Part shown: in pieces, positions 33,691 to 43,944 of the stretch
How the letters are laid out: each line of letters starts with the position of its first letter
Numbering within the stretch: position 1 is the stretch's first letter
Assembly (NCBI GenBank): GCA_001599815.1
Contig: BCIA01000003.1
Coordinates: forward strand, 868,001 to 932,000
Direction of reading: 5' to 3'
Origin: Furcasterigmium furcatum
Lineage: Eukaryota; Ascomycota; Sordariomycetes; Glomerellales; Plectosphaerellaceae
DNA: 64,000 nt
Notes under the pieces: model-generated
The model's database searches: none
The model's input: the letters and a program-made list of their open reading frames with translations, nothing else
What the model was told of the DNA's origin: nothing
Made by a program: the position numbers and the translations under genes

Positions 33691-35322
33691 GCCGACGTGC
33701 GTGGCAGGACTGAGGAGCAAGATTCCGTAGATGGTTGTAATGGTGTCAACCCCGACTTACATGACAACGGCTGACTCGAGCTTCGCGACGAGCACGACAC
33801 ATTCTTATTCCCACCCAACCACGCACCGGGACTTTCGGGGGTTCTTATGGGCCAAGACACCCCCATGTTCTGCAGTGACATCTGATCGGGCCGCCACCCG
33901 GCGGGAGGCTTTCTGCAACGAGGGGCCGGTAGAATCGATCCTGGTGCTTGGCTGCAGCTCGACGAAGCCCGTGCCTGAGAAAAGGCGCAGGCCCATCGGC
34001 CCACGGATGTAGGTACTTATGTTTTCGGAATCTGACGCGTCAGGGTGACATCCATATCACCAAGCTCCTCAGCTGTCTGGTGCCTCGGCAAGCCGCCATC
34101 TATCTGCTCAACTCTTCGACCGAAGATCAAAGGCCCCGCACAGCTAGACTCCTCGTTCTCCCTTTTCTCCGCCAGCGTATTCAATGCCAGACCACCTTCT
34201 GAGGAGACAACAAGCTCCCGAATGACCGGCCCCTCGTCATCCGCCACACTTGTCAGCTACCTCGGCTTGACGTATCGCCCTCGGACTTGCCTACCGGCCA
34301 AGGCTGTCGTGCCCACTTTTAATCTGACCGCCGCTCTTCCGTAATGGTCCACGGATGTCTCCTGTATTCGTCCCTCCCCTGGACCGTTCACTGCATAAAT
34401 CCTGGCTGTCATTGAACCACAGCAGCCGACGTGGAAGAGCAAGTTATTCATGCTCACAGCTTCAACTTCTCCCAAAATCCTGGGTTGTCGCTTGGAAAAT
34501 ACCCCCCATTCGCTTGCCATGGCAGTCCGTTCTTCTTTCAAACCTCGTCCACGCCCGTGCAAGGGCCAGGCAAGTTTTCACAAGTTTGCTTCAGGGTTGT
34601 AACTGCATAGACGGGTCGTCGATCGGGTCTTCCGCGTGTACGGGGCCTGTGATCCTGGTTGAAGGACAGTGCTCAGTCGTTGTTGAACCGGATGATCATG
34701 TGGCTAGCAATAGTAGCAATTCGTCGCCTTTAACTTTTCGGGGAATGCTGCGAACCACTCACGTATGCTGTGTTACTACATTTTGGGTAGACTGTACGGC
34801 AGTAGGAATGGAAGAGCCACGTCAACCGGGCCTTCTAGACGAGACTACCCAGAGATGCGAAAGACCCATTGAAGGGACTTTCGCAGCATCAGCAGAGCGG
34901 ATAGCCATAGTAAAACCATTCCGGGGCAAGATGGATCAATATACCAATGCAACTAACCCTACAGGCTGAACTGTGCCGCGTGTTCACCTCGTCTTGGAGT
35001 GCCCAGCTCGCTCTTGTCTATGCGTGCGCGGATTGGTGCTCTGCCAAATTCCTCTGCCGAAGTTCCGCACAACTGGGCCTTTGCTTGGGTGAATGAAATC
35101 GCCAGTGGTACTGCAGCATCTCTAGCCGCATAAAAGGTTGTTTTACTCATCCCCAGACTGAACCGTTTCGGTTGGGAATAATTCTCGTGCTATTCTTTCC
35201 ATTTTAGGATCATACACGAAGCTTGTAAAAGTGGCCATCTCCGTTGACTCAGTCCTGACCAACCCAGTACCACTTATCGGCTTTTGAAAGAGCAACTTAA
35301 CTACTGCTACAAGCTCGCCGTC
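33691..35322. other. 1.6 kb intergenic
   Basis: Several short frames lie here. One minus-strand frame of 76 codons at 34017-34247 has a protein-like composition (acidic, ending DVTLTRQIPKT) but no start context, introns or family match that I can see. Nothing is called. Confidence 0.45.
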
Positions 35323-35589
35323 ATGAAGTTCTCCGCCTCTCTCGTCGCCCTTGCGGCAGGCCTCTCCATGGCCAGTCCCCTGCCCAACGCCATCAAGGCC
35401 AGGGACGACAGGCCGCGGATGGCATCCTTGTTCTTTATTCAACTTCCCCAAAAGTCTTCCTCTGGTTTCGAGCGCTGTCTTTCATGCCCCTGTTGTACAA
35501 CCCCTGTTGCTGCACTCTGGTCTGTGTTGAAGGGGGAACATCCGCCTGTTGCAGCGTCGGTTGTTTCTGTTCCAGCCGCCGAGCCATAA
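35323..35589 (+). CDS. candidate small secreted protein, structure uncertain
   Basis: The ATG at 35323 opens MKFSASLVALAAGLSMASPL, a convincing signal peptide, followed by PNAIKARDDRP. The continuous frame ends at 35589 with few cysteines. From about 35475 the next frame instead encodes a strikingly cysteine-rich stretch, NPCCCTLVCVEGGTSACCSV, followed by GCFCSS, about ten cysteines within 45 residues and running to 35738. No clear GT/AG intron joins the two. Either a frameshift has broken a cysteine-rich effector-like gene or a non-standard intron is used. The function is unknown. The position between the acyltransferase and the Zn2Cys6 regulator may be coincidence. Confidence 0.4.
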   Translation: MKFSASLVALAAGLSMASPLPNAIKARDDRPRMASLFFIQLPQKSSSGFERCLSCPCCTTPVAALWSVLKGEHPPVAASVVSVPAAEP

Positions 35590-36328
35590 ACGTCTGCATT
35601 CAGTGGGCACTCCAATGCCAGTTAGTTGCTTCGATAGTTGATCTCGGTGCTCCTAGGGTGTCGGTTTATCAGAAGGCGCAGACCTCTCCCCACGCTCCAT
35701 GTTACTGGGCGGCGTTAGAGGTTGACGCAGGCTCGTGAAGACGGACGAGATCGCTAGATAGTTGAGATCTGTTGTTCCTAGTGAGTGGCGGTTGAACTTC
35801 AGGCCTGTTATGACCACTGTGGCCCGACGTACCATCCGAACAGAGCTGAGAGGCTAAGCCACGGGATACGGTTCTGGGAGGCCTTGCGATGCCCATGGCG
35901 TTTCCCAAGCTCCGTTCGTGAGCCTCAATGTTGGTGAAGGAGGAGTGGGCCCGGATCTTCTCGCAGCAACCTCTTGATGATCAATGGTCGGACAATTCAG
36001 GAGGGTCGGCAGGTGAGGAGGCGGGGTAGTCCAGCGTGCATCTTGAACTATCGCCTTGTCACCACACAACTTCACTGTAGCGGAGGAAACCCCCTTGTTG
36101 CCAGCCACCATACGTCTAAAATCGGCAGTAACGGAGTTGCACATCATTACCTGAAGGTCACCAGTGGTTCCGCTCCGTTTATCTTTCGATACAATGGCAA
36201 AGCTGAGCCTTCCCGTCCGAGATTTGAAAATGCGTTCAGCATACGGGGTCGATCTTGTTTTACCGCATGGCGGGGCCGCGAAGGTCGACGCGAATTGTTA
36301 GATGTGTGCTGTTGTCGGCAACCGACGT
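35590..36328. other. intergenic
   Basis: Holds the tail of the cysteine-rich alternative frame (to 35738) and the 3' flank of the Zn2Cys6 regulator. A plus-strand frame at 35974-36372 runs antisense into that gene's last exon and is not a gene. Confidence 0.45.
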
Positions 36329-38606
36329 TCAGCGAAGTACTCGCAGAATTTCTTCGTCGCGAGCGACGGTAGGCGACATTAGGGCGCCCTCCTGCCCGAC
36401 TCGTTGACGGGTATGCTCGACCATCTTCCAGTCTTCGGGGAGCGCGAAAGCCGCCGTCTCGCTGTTGGCCACGAACGCGACCTGTAGCGCCAGAGCGAAG
36501 AAACTATACCGCCGTTAGACTTATCTTGTTAAACGCGGTGGTGTAGTAGGGATGCCTCACCTCCTCCAAGTGTTAATGGGGTGGAAGAGAAGCGACAACG
36601 GCTCATGCCGCAGGCCGCTATGCACGGCGTGCATGAAGGCCGCACCGACGGCCGTTTGGGCTCCGGCCTTGTCTTCGTCGGAGAGCAAGCCTGCTTGAGG
36701 TGTGTGTAGAGCGCGATAGATGAAAGGTCGGAAGATGATGGATTTGGCCGTGAAGTAACGGGCCATGAGGAACCCACGGAGTCTTCCATCTGTTGAACGT
36801 GGCTGGGACGACATGGGCGGGAGACGGTGATCAGAGAGCGAGTATTCGGCGAATCGGAGATCGGGGGGGAGACAGGCCCTCCATTCTTCGAGTTGTCGGT
36901 CAAGTTCACTGATGATGGAGTGAGACGCCGAGAGGAATAATATGGGTGCATCAGCAGAGGGAGAGCCAGCAGATAGAGACTCATCATCGGTCTGATCTGT
37001 AGCAGAGTGAGTCGGTCATCTGAATCGTCTTTGCTTCGACAGAAAAGACATACCTCTCTTGTAGAGGTACAGAAGGATGCGGTTCAGCAGTTTCCTGATG
37101 GCTATAAGTGCAAGGAAAAAGAGCTGGTAGACGGCAGGGCGGGGGTCGATGTCGGCGTTGGGGACGACTGGCAGGGGCATTGTATTCGCGAGTTTACCCA
37201 GGCTGCTGGAGGGCAAATCAAATTCGGCGAGTATCTGGCTGCAAAGTGTTAGCCATGATGCATTTGGCTCAAACTCTTTTGAACCACGTGGCGTACCTCT
37301 CCTGTAAGTATGCAATCCAAAACAATTGGCATTGGTGGACACCCAGCGTCACTTGTCTGACAGGAACGAGATGAGCATGCGGCCGATTGGCACGCGGTGG
37401 CGGAGAACGGCTTACAATGGCACCAAAATTAGAATAGTACTGCATGCACGGTGAGTCGCGTGCCAGGAGTCATAGACTCGGAGCTTGGAGGAGAAGAACG
37501 TTCTGTTGTCCTGTCAGCCAACGATCGTGGCCAGACGCCACAATTTAGAGAGTAAACAAACCCCATCAGGAGCAGGCATTGTACGCTCAACCAGTCAGCT
37601 CGCTCGAGATGGACGAACATCTCGCGGGCGAGATTGAAAAACCCACGGCCGACGTCGACGTCCTGCGTCTCGGCCCAGTCCTGGTGTCCGTCGTGATTCG
37701 CCGCAATAGCTCCCAGGGCACACACGAGAAGCACGAGGCATGTTTGGATGCTCTCGCTGAAGTCGCTCCTCATTGCTTTGCTAAGGTGCAAGCTGTAGAA
37801 CGACTGCTCGTCGAGGACCAGGCTGCTTGGGTGGAAGTGATCGAAGTAATATTGCGTGAGAAGATTGATCTGTGACATGGACAGCTGGGAGACCCAGCTT
37901 GTGCTTCCATCATTGAGCAGACGCCGTCTGAGGCCCGCTGGAGGACCCGTGTCTCGTGAAAACTCTGGGCGGTTGATCTCCAGATCCATCGGGTACTGGA
38001 GCTGCGTCTCGTTCAGTGTGAGCGGCGAGCAGGGCCACGTTAGGAGATGCTGCGGAGCAACGCAATGCTTCTGGGTGAGTGAAAGCTCCTCGCGAATGCC
38101 GGCCGTGTCTAGGAAGCGAGGGCTGGTGGCCGCGGGAATCGCATCGCCCTGTGTAGGCCGAAAGGTGACATTTGGTCTCGGTGCTGGGAACAATTCCGAC
38201 GCTGACGTCCGACGGTCTTGCTGTACCAGATCAATCAAAAACTCGATCCTATCCTCCATCCGCCTCATATTGTCAGTCAGCTCGATGACAGAGAGGTTCT
38301 TTCTATGAGAATAGGTCAGTTCCGTGGTGAGCTTCCCGTAGGTAAGCGAAGTCGACTCACTTCGCCGCGACCGTGTCGACATAGGCGCACTCGAGTCCCA
38401 GCCTGTTACAGCGGCTGCAGTTAGGCCTCCTCTCATCGCACCTCGTCTTACGGCGTCGGCACGCATCGCACGCCTAAATCCACAAGGTCAGCTCAGAACG
38501 TACAGGGTCGATCAATCTGGGACATCGGTATGCAGACATTCACGGCATGGCGTCGAGACGCCGCGGCTGCGCGTGGGACCCGGACATTGTCTTGCACCTC
38601 CTCCAT
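36329..38606 (-). CDS. Zn2Cys6 fungal-specific transcription factor
   Basis: About eight exons join into one regulator. Exon 1 (ATG at 38606) gives MEEVQDNVRVPRAAAASRRH. The next exon encodes the complete Zn2Cys6 cluster, ACDACRRRKTRCDERRPNC followed by SRCNRLGLEC, with six cysteines at standard spacing. A linker with NMRRMEDRIEFLIDLVQQD follows, probably a coiled-coil dimerisation helix. The middle homology region then shows LLTQYYFDHFHPSSLVLDEQ, LLMGTFFSSKLRVYDSWHAT, QLFWIAYLQESQILAEFDLP and DRQLEEWRACLPPDLRFAEY, the usual order in PF04082 proteins. The last exon ends ARDEEILRVLR at 36329. It is a nuclear DNA-binding activator or repressor, most likely recognising CGG-type repeats. It lies about 2.6 kb upstream of the acyltransferase and could be the cluster-specific regulator, or could instead control the neighbouring GH3/transporter pair. 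The sequence alone does not decide. Confidence 0.85.
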
Positions 38607-38960
38607 GATGCACCATGGTGGTGCGTAGTGCGACGACTTTTGTGAGAAGTCGATTGAGTGTTCAGGTGTCGATGAAAGAGTAGCAGTAATAGTAGTACTT
38701 CGGAGGAAGTGAGGGGAGGATAGGGTAAAGTGCTCGAGGAGAACCGAGGGAGGCAAGTCACGAGTCGCCAGACAAGTGGCAACGGATTGGCACAGAGGGC
38801 TTAGGTAAGCGCGGCCCGGCCCCCGCAAACCCCCAAAAGCTCCACCCACTCTCGAGTCCCATCCATCCTGCCTACACTGTTAATGCTCACTCAACATCTC
38901 AAAACGCGTAATACTATAGGATTCTCCTACGAACTTATCAGAACTTATCAGTTTTCATCT
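38607..38960. other. intergenic
   Basis: 354 bp holding the regulator promoter and the beta-glucosidase 3' flank. Nothing else was seen. Confidence 0.5.
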
Positions 38961-41676
38961 CTAATGCACCCAAGTGAATCCCTTGGGCTGCAGCTTGAAC
39001 GTCGTCGACATGCCAGTATCCCGAGAGTCCTTGGCCGCCGCCACTGTGAACTGAGCACCACCCTCAGCAACCCAAGCGTTTTCGGCGTCATCCCAGTACG
39101 ACACGCTGATTCTGTCCAGCGTCGCCTTCGCAGTCACCGTCTCTCCCGCCCTGACGAACACCTTCTCGTACCCCTTGAGCTCTCTCGGTGGTCTGCCCAG
39201 GCGAGGAGCTACCTGTGAGACGTAAAACTGCACCACCTCTTTGCCGTCTCGCGGACCCGTGTTGGTCACGTCGACCTCGACCTGGAGCTCGCCCTCCGCA
39301 GAGAGAACGTCCCCGCTCAATCGAATGTTGCTGTACTCGAATGTGGTATACGACAAGCCGGCGCCAAAGGGAAACAGCGGCTCGATCTTACGGTGATCGT
39401 AGTACCTATAACCTAGGTAGATACCCTCGCCATAATGCGTTACGTCGTTCTCTCCGGGGAAGTTATCGAATGGTGGCGAGTCCTCAATGCGCTTTGGGAA
39501 CGTCACAGGCAGCCGACCGCTCGGGTTGACCGCGCCTAGAAGCACGTCCGCCAGGCTGTTGCCCTGCTCTTGGCCCTGATACCACGCCTGCACGATGCCA
39601 GGGACCTCCTCCTTCCAGGGCATCGCGACCGGGCTGCCAGTCTGGCTAACAACGATCGTGTTAGGGTTGGCTTGCGCGATGGCGGCGATAAACTCATCTG
39701 ACTGCGCCGGCAGATGCAGCGACACCATGTCGCTCGTCTCGCTCTCCCATTCGTGGTCCTTGCCAACGACAACGATAGTGACGTCGGCAGACCGAGCAAG
39801 CTCTACGCCCTCATCGAACATACGCTTCAAATCTCCTGGGTTCTCAAAGAAGCCGATTCGTCCACCGTCCTGAACCTCTTCACGCTCTAGCATGGCGTGG
39901 TAATCCATGTCGTACGGCTTGGGCTCGCGGCTAATCGACTCTAACACCAGCTCGTACTGGCGCCCAGCCTCCATTTGAATGTCGACACGCTCCTCGGGTG
40001 ATCCGTAGCTCATAAACAGGGGCGACTTAGGCGACCACCAGTGTCTCTCAATCTCGAGGATAACTTTGCCGTCAAGAATCAGCTTCCCCGGTCCGCAGGT
40101 CGATAGGGAGAACTGGTGTACGCCGCTCGTCTTCGGCTTGATAAGAGTCTTGCCGCGGTATGAGTACCTCTCTCCAGTCGTCAGCTCCGGCGGAAGGCCG
40201 TCATAGCAGATAAGGTACGACGAGGGCCGGTTTTCCTCTAGGAAGGCTTTGCCCTCATGCTGTACATTCCGCCAGAACGACAGCGTCCAGCCGCTCTTCC
40301 CCGTTTTCGGGTTCGTCATAATGGTCGGGTCGAGAAGGGGGAGGTAGCGGTGACTGATGATGCCAGGGTGTGTCTGGACCTTGGCATTAGGGAACTGTTT
40401 CGCCACCTCGGCCTTGATGGACGTGTATGGCGTCGTCCGGTAGTGAGGAGACAGGTTGGAGCTACCGCCGCCGGTAGCTACGGAGCGAGCTGCGTTAGGC
40501 CCAACAACAGCGATAGTCCTTCCATCAAGACCCTTCAGAGGCAAAATATTACCCTGGTTCTTAAGGAGGACGATGCCTTCAGCGCCAGCGCGACGGAGAA
40601 TAGCCCTATGCTCGGGCAGGTCTACTGCCTTTTCCGGCCCTTCCTGCCAGTCCGGGTCGTTGTGCTTGCCGACCTTATGGACAAGCTCGAGGATCCGTAA
40701 AGCCGAGGCGTCGATAAATGATGAGTCGATCAGGCCTTTACTGTGGGCTTTGATAAGAAACTTTCCTCTCCGCCGAACAGGCCCGGGCATCTCCAGATCA
40801 AGCCCAGCCGTTACCGACGGGATTACACTGTTCGTGCCGAACCAGTCGCTCATCGTCATACCATCCCAGCCCCACTCGCCGCGTAGGACATTCTGGATAA
40901 GGTACTCGTGCGCCGAGCAGAAGATACCGTTGACCTTGTTGTATGCTGTCATTATGCTCCAGGGGTTGCTATCGCGGATAGCGATCTGGAACGGCTGCAG
41001 GTGGATTTCTCGGAGTGCGCGGTCGGGTATTTTCTCGTCGATAAAGAAGCGCCGTGTCTCTTGGTCGTTGGCCACGTAGTGCTTGATGCACGTCGCGATC
41101 CCGGCGCCCTGGATGGCATTGATGTAGGCCGCCGCTAGCTTGCCCGTCAGGAAAGGGTCCTCGCTATAAGCTTCGAAGTTCCTGCCACCTAGGGGTGTCC
41201 GGGGGATGCAGACGGTCGGGCCGAGGAGGACGTCTACCTCCTTGCTCTTGCACTCTGAGACGAGTACCGAGCTGATCTCCTTGAGGAGGTGGTTGTCCCA
41301 TGTTGCCGCGAGGGACACGCTGTGGGTGGTCTTGGTCAGCGTCGTTCTGACTGGAGACTCAAGCCTGACTTGATGTTGGCACTCACCCGCTCGGCAGCGA
41401 GGCTGCCGTTTGACCATCGAGGAAGATGCCGCCGCGGACGCCCACAGGGCCGTCTGACGTCTTGAGCCTGGAGACCCCGAGGCGTGGAATTGCGTGCGTT
41501 CGCCAAAGGTCCTCGCCCGCAAGCAGGGTAACCTTCTCCTCGATGGTCATCTGTGCCAGCTTCTCCTGGGCCCAGGCCCTGGCTGCGCTGTGCGACGTGC
41601 CACTGACGAGGCTCTTGCTCGCGCCATTCGTCTGCACAGGCGTCTGGCCGTTCGTCTCGGATCGTGTTGCGGTCAT
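38961..41676 (-). CDS. GH3 beta-glucosidase with PA14 domain, intracellular
   Basis: About 886 residues in two exons, with an intron near 41340-41395. The ATG at 41676 starts MTATRSETNGQTPVQTNGAS, which has no signal peptide. The N-terminal GH3 barrel shows RLKTSDGPVGVRGG, IKHYVANDQET and the nucleophile aspartate in GMTMSDWFGTNS. The second GH3 domain is interrupted by a PA14 insertion (about residues 400-560; STCGPGKLILDGKVILE) and contains VGKDHEWESETSD. A fibronectin-like domain closes the protein (FPFGAGLSYTTFEYSNIRLS to GFTWVH). This matches cytosolic fungal beta-glucosidases that cleave imported oligosaccharides or glycosides. It shares a 711-bp divergent promoter region with a sugar porter, which fits an import-then-hydrolyse unit for cellobiose or another beta-glycoside. 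The precise glycoside is unknown. Confidence 0.92.
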
Positions 41677-42387
41677 CGTTTTCAAGTTCCAAATGCTGCT
41701 GCGACAACAAGAACTGACTTGAGGAAACCGTCCGGAAGGCCAACCATCTTTATGCCTGTCCTCAAAGAGTTACCTCGACGCTCCACGACGAATGCCTCTC
41801 CACCTCCAGACGTCCGCCGATCCGCCGAAGTCGTCTTTCGGGATTTTTTCTGTTCGCCCTAAGAGTCGGAGGAGGTCCGTCTATCCCCGCGCCCATTCCA
41901 AGCCCCCCGCCCCCCCGCGCGAGTGAGGGCACTCTGGAAAGGGAGCGCGGGGACACACGGACTGCCACCGCTAGCGTCGGAGCTGGTCCGCCTGTCCGCG
42001 CACTCCAACAATTACCCCGCTCCGAGTCTCCTGGACGAAAAATCCTGAGCGGATCCGACTTGACAAATGCTGGGGCCCCGGATGCTCCCTCCTCCATGAC
42101 ACGACCTCCAGCATGACTCGACCGTCGAACCTGGCGGCCTAGCCACTGCCATTGCGGATCATGGCAACGAGAGCGCAAAATGAGGCGCCGGGATGCCACC
42201 CTAAGCAATTTCATCACCATCATTTGACACCTGGTGGAAGTCCCATCATCCCATGTCCCTCCTCTCTCTAGGATGATGTCGCACCTATAAATGAGACCAG
42301 CGCGCTCTACCGTAAGATTCATACTCCTGGGACGATCAAGCCCAATCTCTCCTTCCCTCATTATTGTTTCCGAAAGGTTCCATCATC
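41677..42387. other. divergent promoter region of GH3 and sugar porter
   Basis: 711 bp between the two start codons. It is GC-rich with C-rich runs near 41925 (ccccccgcgc) and a TATA element on the transporter side. Shared control by a sugar-responsive regulator is plausible but unproven. Confidence 0.5.
42286..42292 (+). promoter_or_regulatory. TATA box of the sugar porter gene
   Basis: CCTATAAATG lies about 100 bp upstream of the ATG at 42388. Confidence 0.6.
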
Positions 42388-43944
42388 ATGAGTGGCTTCG
42401 TCCCAACCACGCGACCGGAGTACAGCGTCGCGGACATCCTGGCCCAGGACAAGTCCTCCCCTCTGAAGCTCACGCCGTCCCTCTTCCACCTATATGCTCT
42501 CCTCGCGCCCGCCTGCCTTGTTGTCTGCGCAACTAATGGCTACGATGGGTCCGTCTTGACAGGCCTCCAGGGCGTTGATGCCTGGAAGGACCAGTTCAAC
42601 AACCCGAGAGGCGCACTCCTCGGCATCACGAGCGCGGCATATCCCCTCGGAGCTATCCTATCGACACCGTTCTCGGCCATTATTTCAGACCGCTTCGGCC
42701 GCAAGCTTTCTATTATCATCGGCAGTATTATCATGATTCTCGGCGTCGTGATGCAGTGCGCCAGCACGTCTATCGGACTCTTCCTCGGTGGGCGGATTGT
42801 TATCGGTTTTGGGATTACTCTCGCTCTGGCGGCGGCGCCTATTCTTATATCCGAACTCGCTCACCCCCGCCACCGCGTGTTCTTTGGCTCGCTCTACAAC
42901 ACGAGTTTCTACCTCGGTTCACTAACAGCGGGCTGGCTCACTTTTGGGAGCTACCGGATTCCGAGCGCATGGGCGTGGAGGTTGCCCACCATGCTTCAGG
43001 CAGCTCCGGCTCTGATACAGGTTGTCTTCGTCTTCTTCCTCGACGAGTCGCCTCGATGGTTATACTTTAAAGACAGGGGAGAGGAGGCATACCGCATAAT
43101 CGTCAAAAACCATGGAGGTGGTAACCCGGACGACCCGCTAGCCCAGGCCGAATACTGGGAGATGGGCGAGGCTCTCGCAGCCGAGAAGGCCGTCAAGCAC
43201 CAGGGTTTAAAGGTCTTCCTTACAACCCCAGCCAACCGCAAGCGACTATCTATTATTATCACCCTTGCCGTCTTCGGGCAGTGGTCAGGAGTCGGTCTCG
43301 TAAGCTACTATCTCACTAAAATCCTCACAAGTATCGGCATCGAGGGCCAGCACGACCAGACGCAGCTCCTCGGTATTATCAGCACCGTCAACTACGCAAC
43401 GGCTATTCTCGCCGCCATCCTAGCGACTAAGATCGGACGTCGGGCTATGTTTATCGGCGGCGGCATCGCCATGTGGCTCACCTTCTCGTCGTTAACAGCG
43501 AGCATCGCTATATACACCGAGACACACTCCCTAGCCGCCAGCCGCTCCGCCCTCGGCTTTATCTTCATCTACTACGCCGCCTATAACGTCTGTCTTAACC
43601 CCCTGCTATACCTATACCCGACGGAGATCCTGCCCTATCGCATCCGAGCCATGGGCATTAGCATACTCGTCTTCGCCAACAAGTTGGCCCTCTTCTTCAA
43701 CCAGTTTGTCAACCCTATCGGCATGGACTCTCTGGGATGGAAGTTCTACCTGGTGTATGTTGCCTGGTTGCTCGTTGAGATCGCCGTGTTTTGGTTCCTA
43801 TACCCAGAGACCAAGGGATACACACTGGAGAGGATCCAGGAGGCTTTTGGCGAAGGAATCCGGATGGATGGCCGGGAAGAGAAGGCCATCGCTGGTGCTA
43901 GCATTGCGCCAAAGGATGAGGAGCATGTAGAGAAGGTTGACTGA
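42388..43944 (+). CDS. MFS sugar porter, cellodextrin/lactose-permease-like
   Basis: Intronless, 518 residues, 12 predicted membrane helices. Family signatures: GYDGSVLTGLQGVDAWKDQF, SDRFGRKLSIIIG between helices 2 and 3, LDESPRWLYFKDRGEEAYRI before the central loop, QWSGVGLVSYYLTKIL in helix 7, and FLYPETKGYTLERIQEAF after helix 12. These motifs place it with fungal lactose permease and cellodextrin transporter-like porters. The first true ATG is at 42388; an upstream in-frame TTG is not used. It is divergently paired with the intracellular GH3 beta-glucosidase, so the transported substrate is probably a beta-linked disaccharide or glycoside that is then cleaved inside. This follows the logic of the Neurospora cellodextrin system, though the enzyme family here differs (GH3 rather than GH1). 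Confidence 0.9.
   Translation: MSGFVPTTRPEYSVADILAQDKSSPLKLTPSLFHLYALLAPACLVVCATNGYDGSVLTGLQGVDAWKDQFNNPRGALLGITSAAYPLGAILSTPFSAIISDRFGRKLSIIIGSIIMILGVVMQCASTSIGLFLGGRIVIGFGITLALAAAPILISELAHPRHRVFFGSLYNTSFYLGSLTAGWLTFGSYRIPSAWAWRLPTMLQAAPALIQVVFVFFLDESPRWLYFKDRGEEAYRIIVKNHGGGNPDDPLAQAEYWEMGEALAAEKAVKHQGLKVFLTTPANRKRLSIIITLAVFGQWSGVGLVSYYLTKILTSIGIEGQHDQTQLLGIISTVNYATAILAAILATKIGRRAMFIGGGIAMWLTFSSLTASIAIYTETHSLAASRSALGFIFIYYAAYNVCLNPLLYLYPTEILPYRIRAMGISILVFANKLALFFNQFVNPIGMDSLGWKFYLVYVAWLLVEIAVFWFLYPETKGYTLERIQEAFGEGIRMDGREEKAIAGASIAPKDEEHVEKVD

Noticed and set aside
34017..34247. 76-codon minus-strand frame with protein-like composition
   Set aside because: No signal peptide, no family similarity recognised and no supporting introns; too short to call on composition alone.
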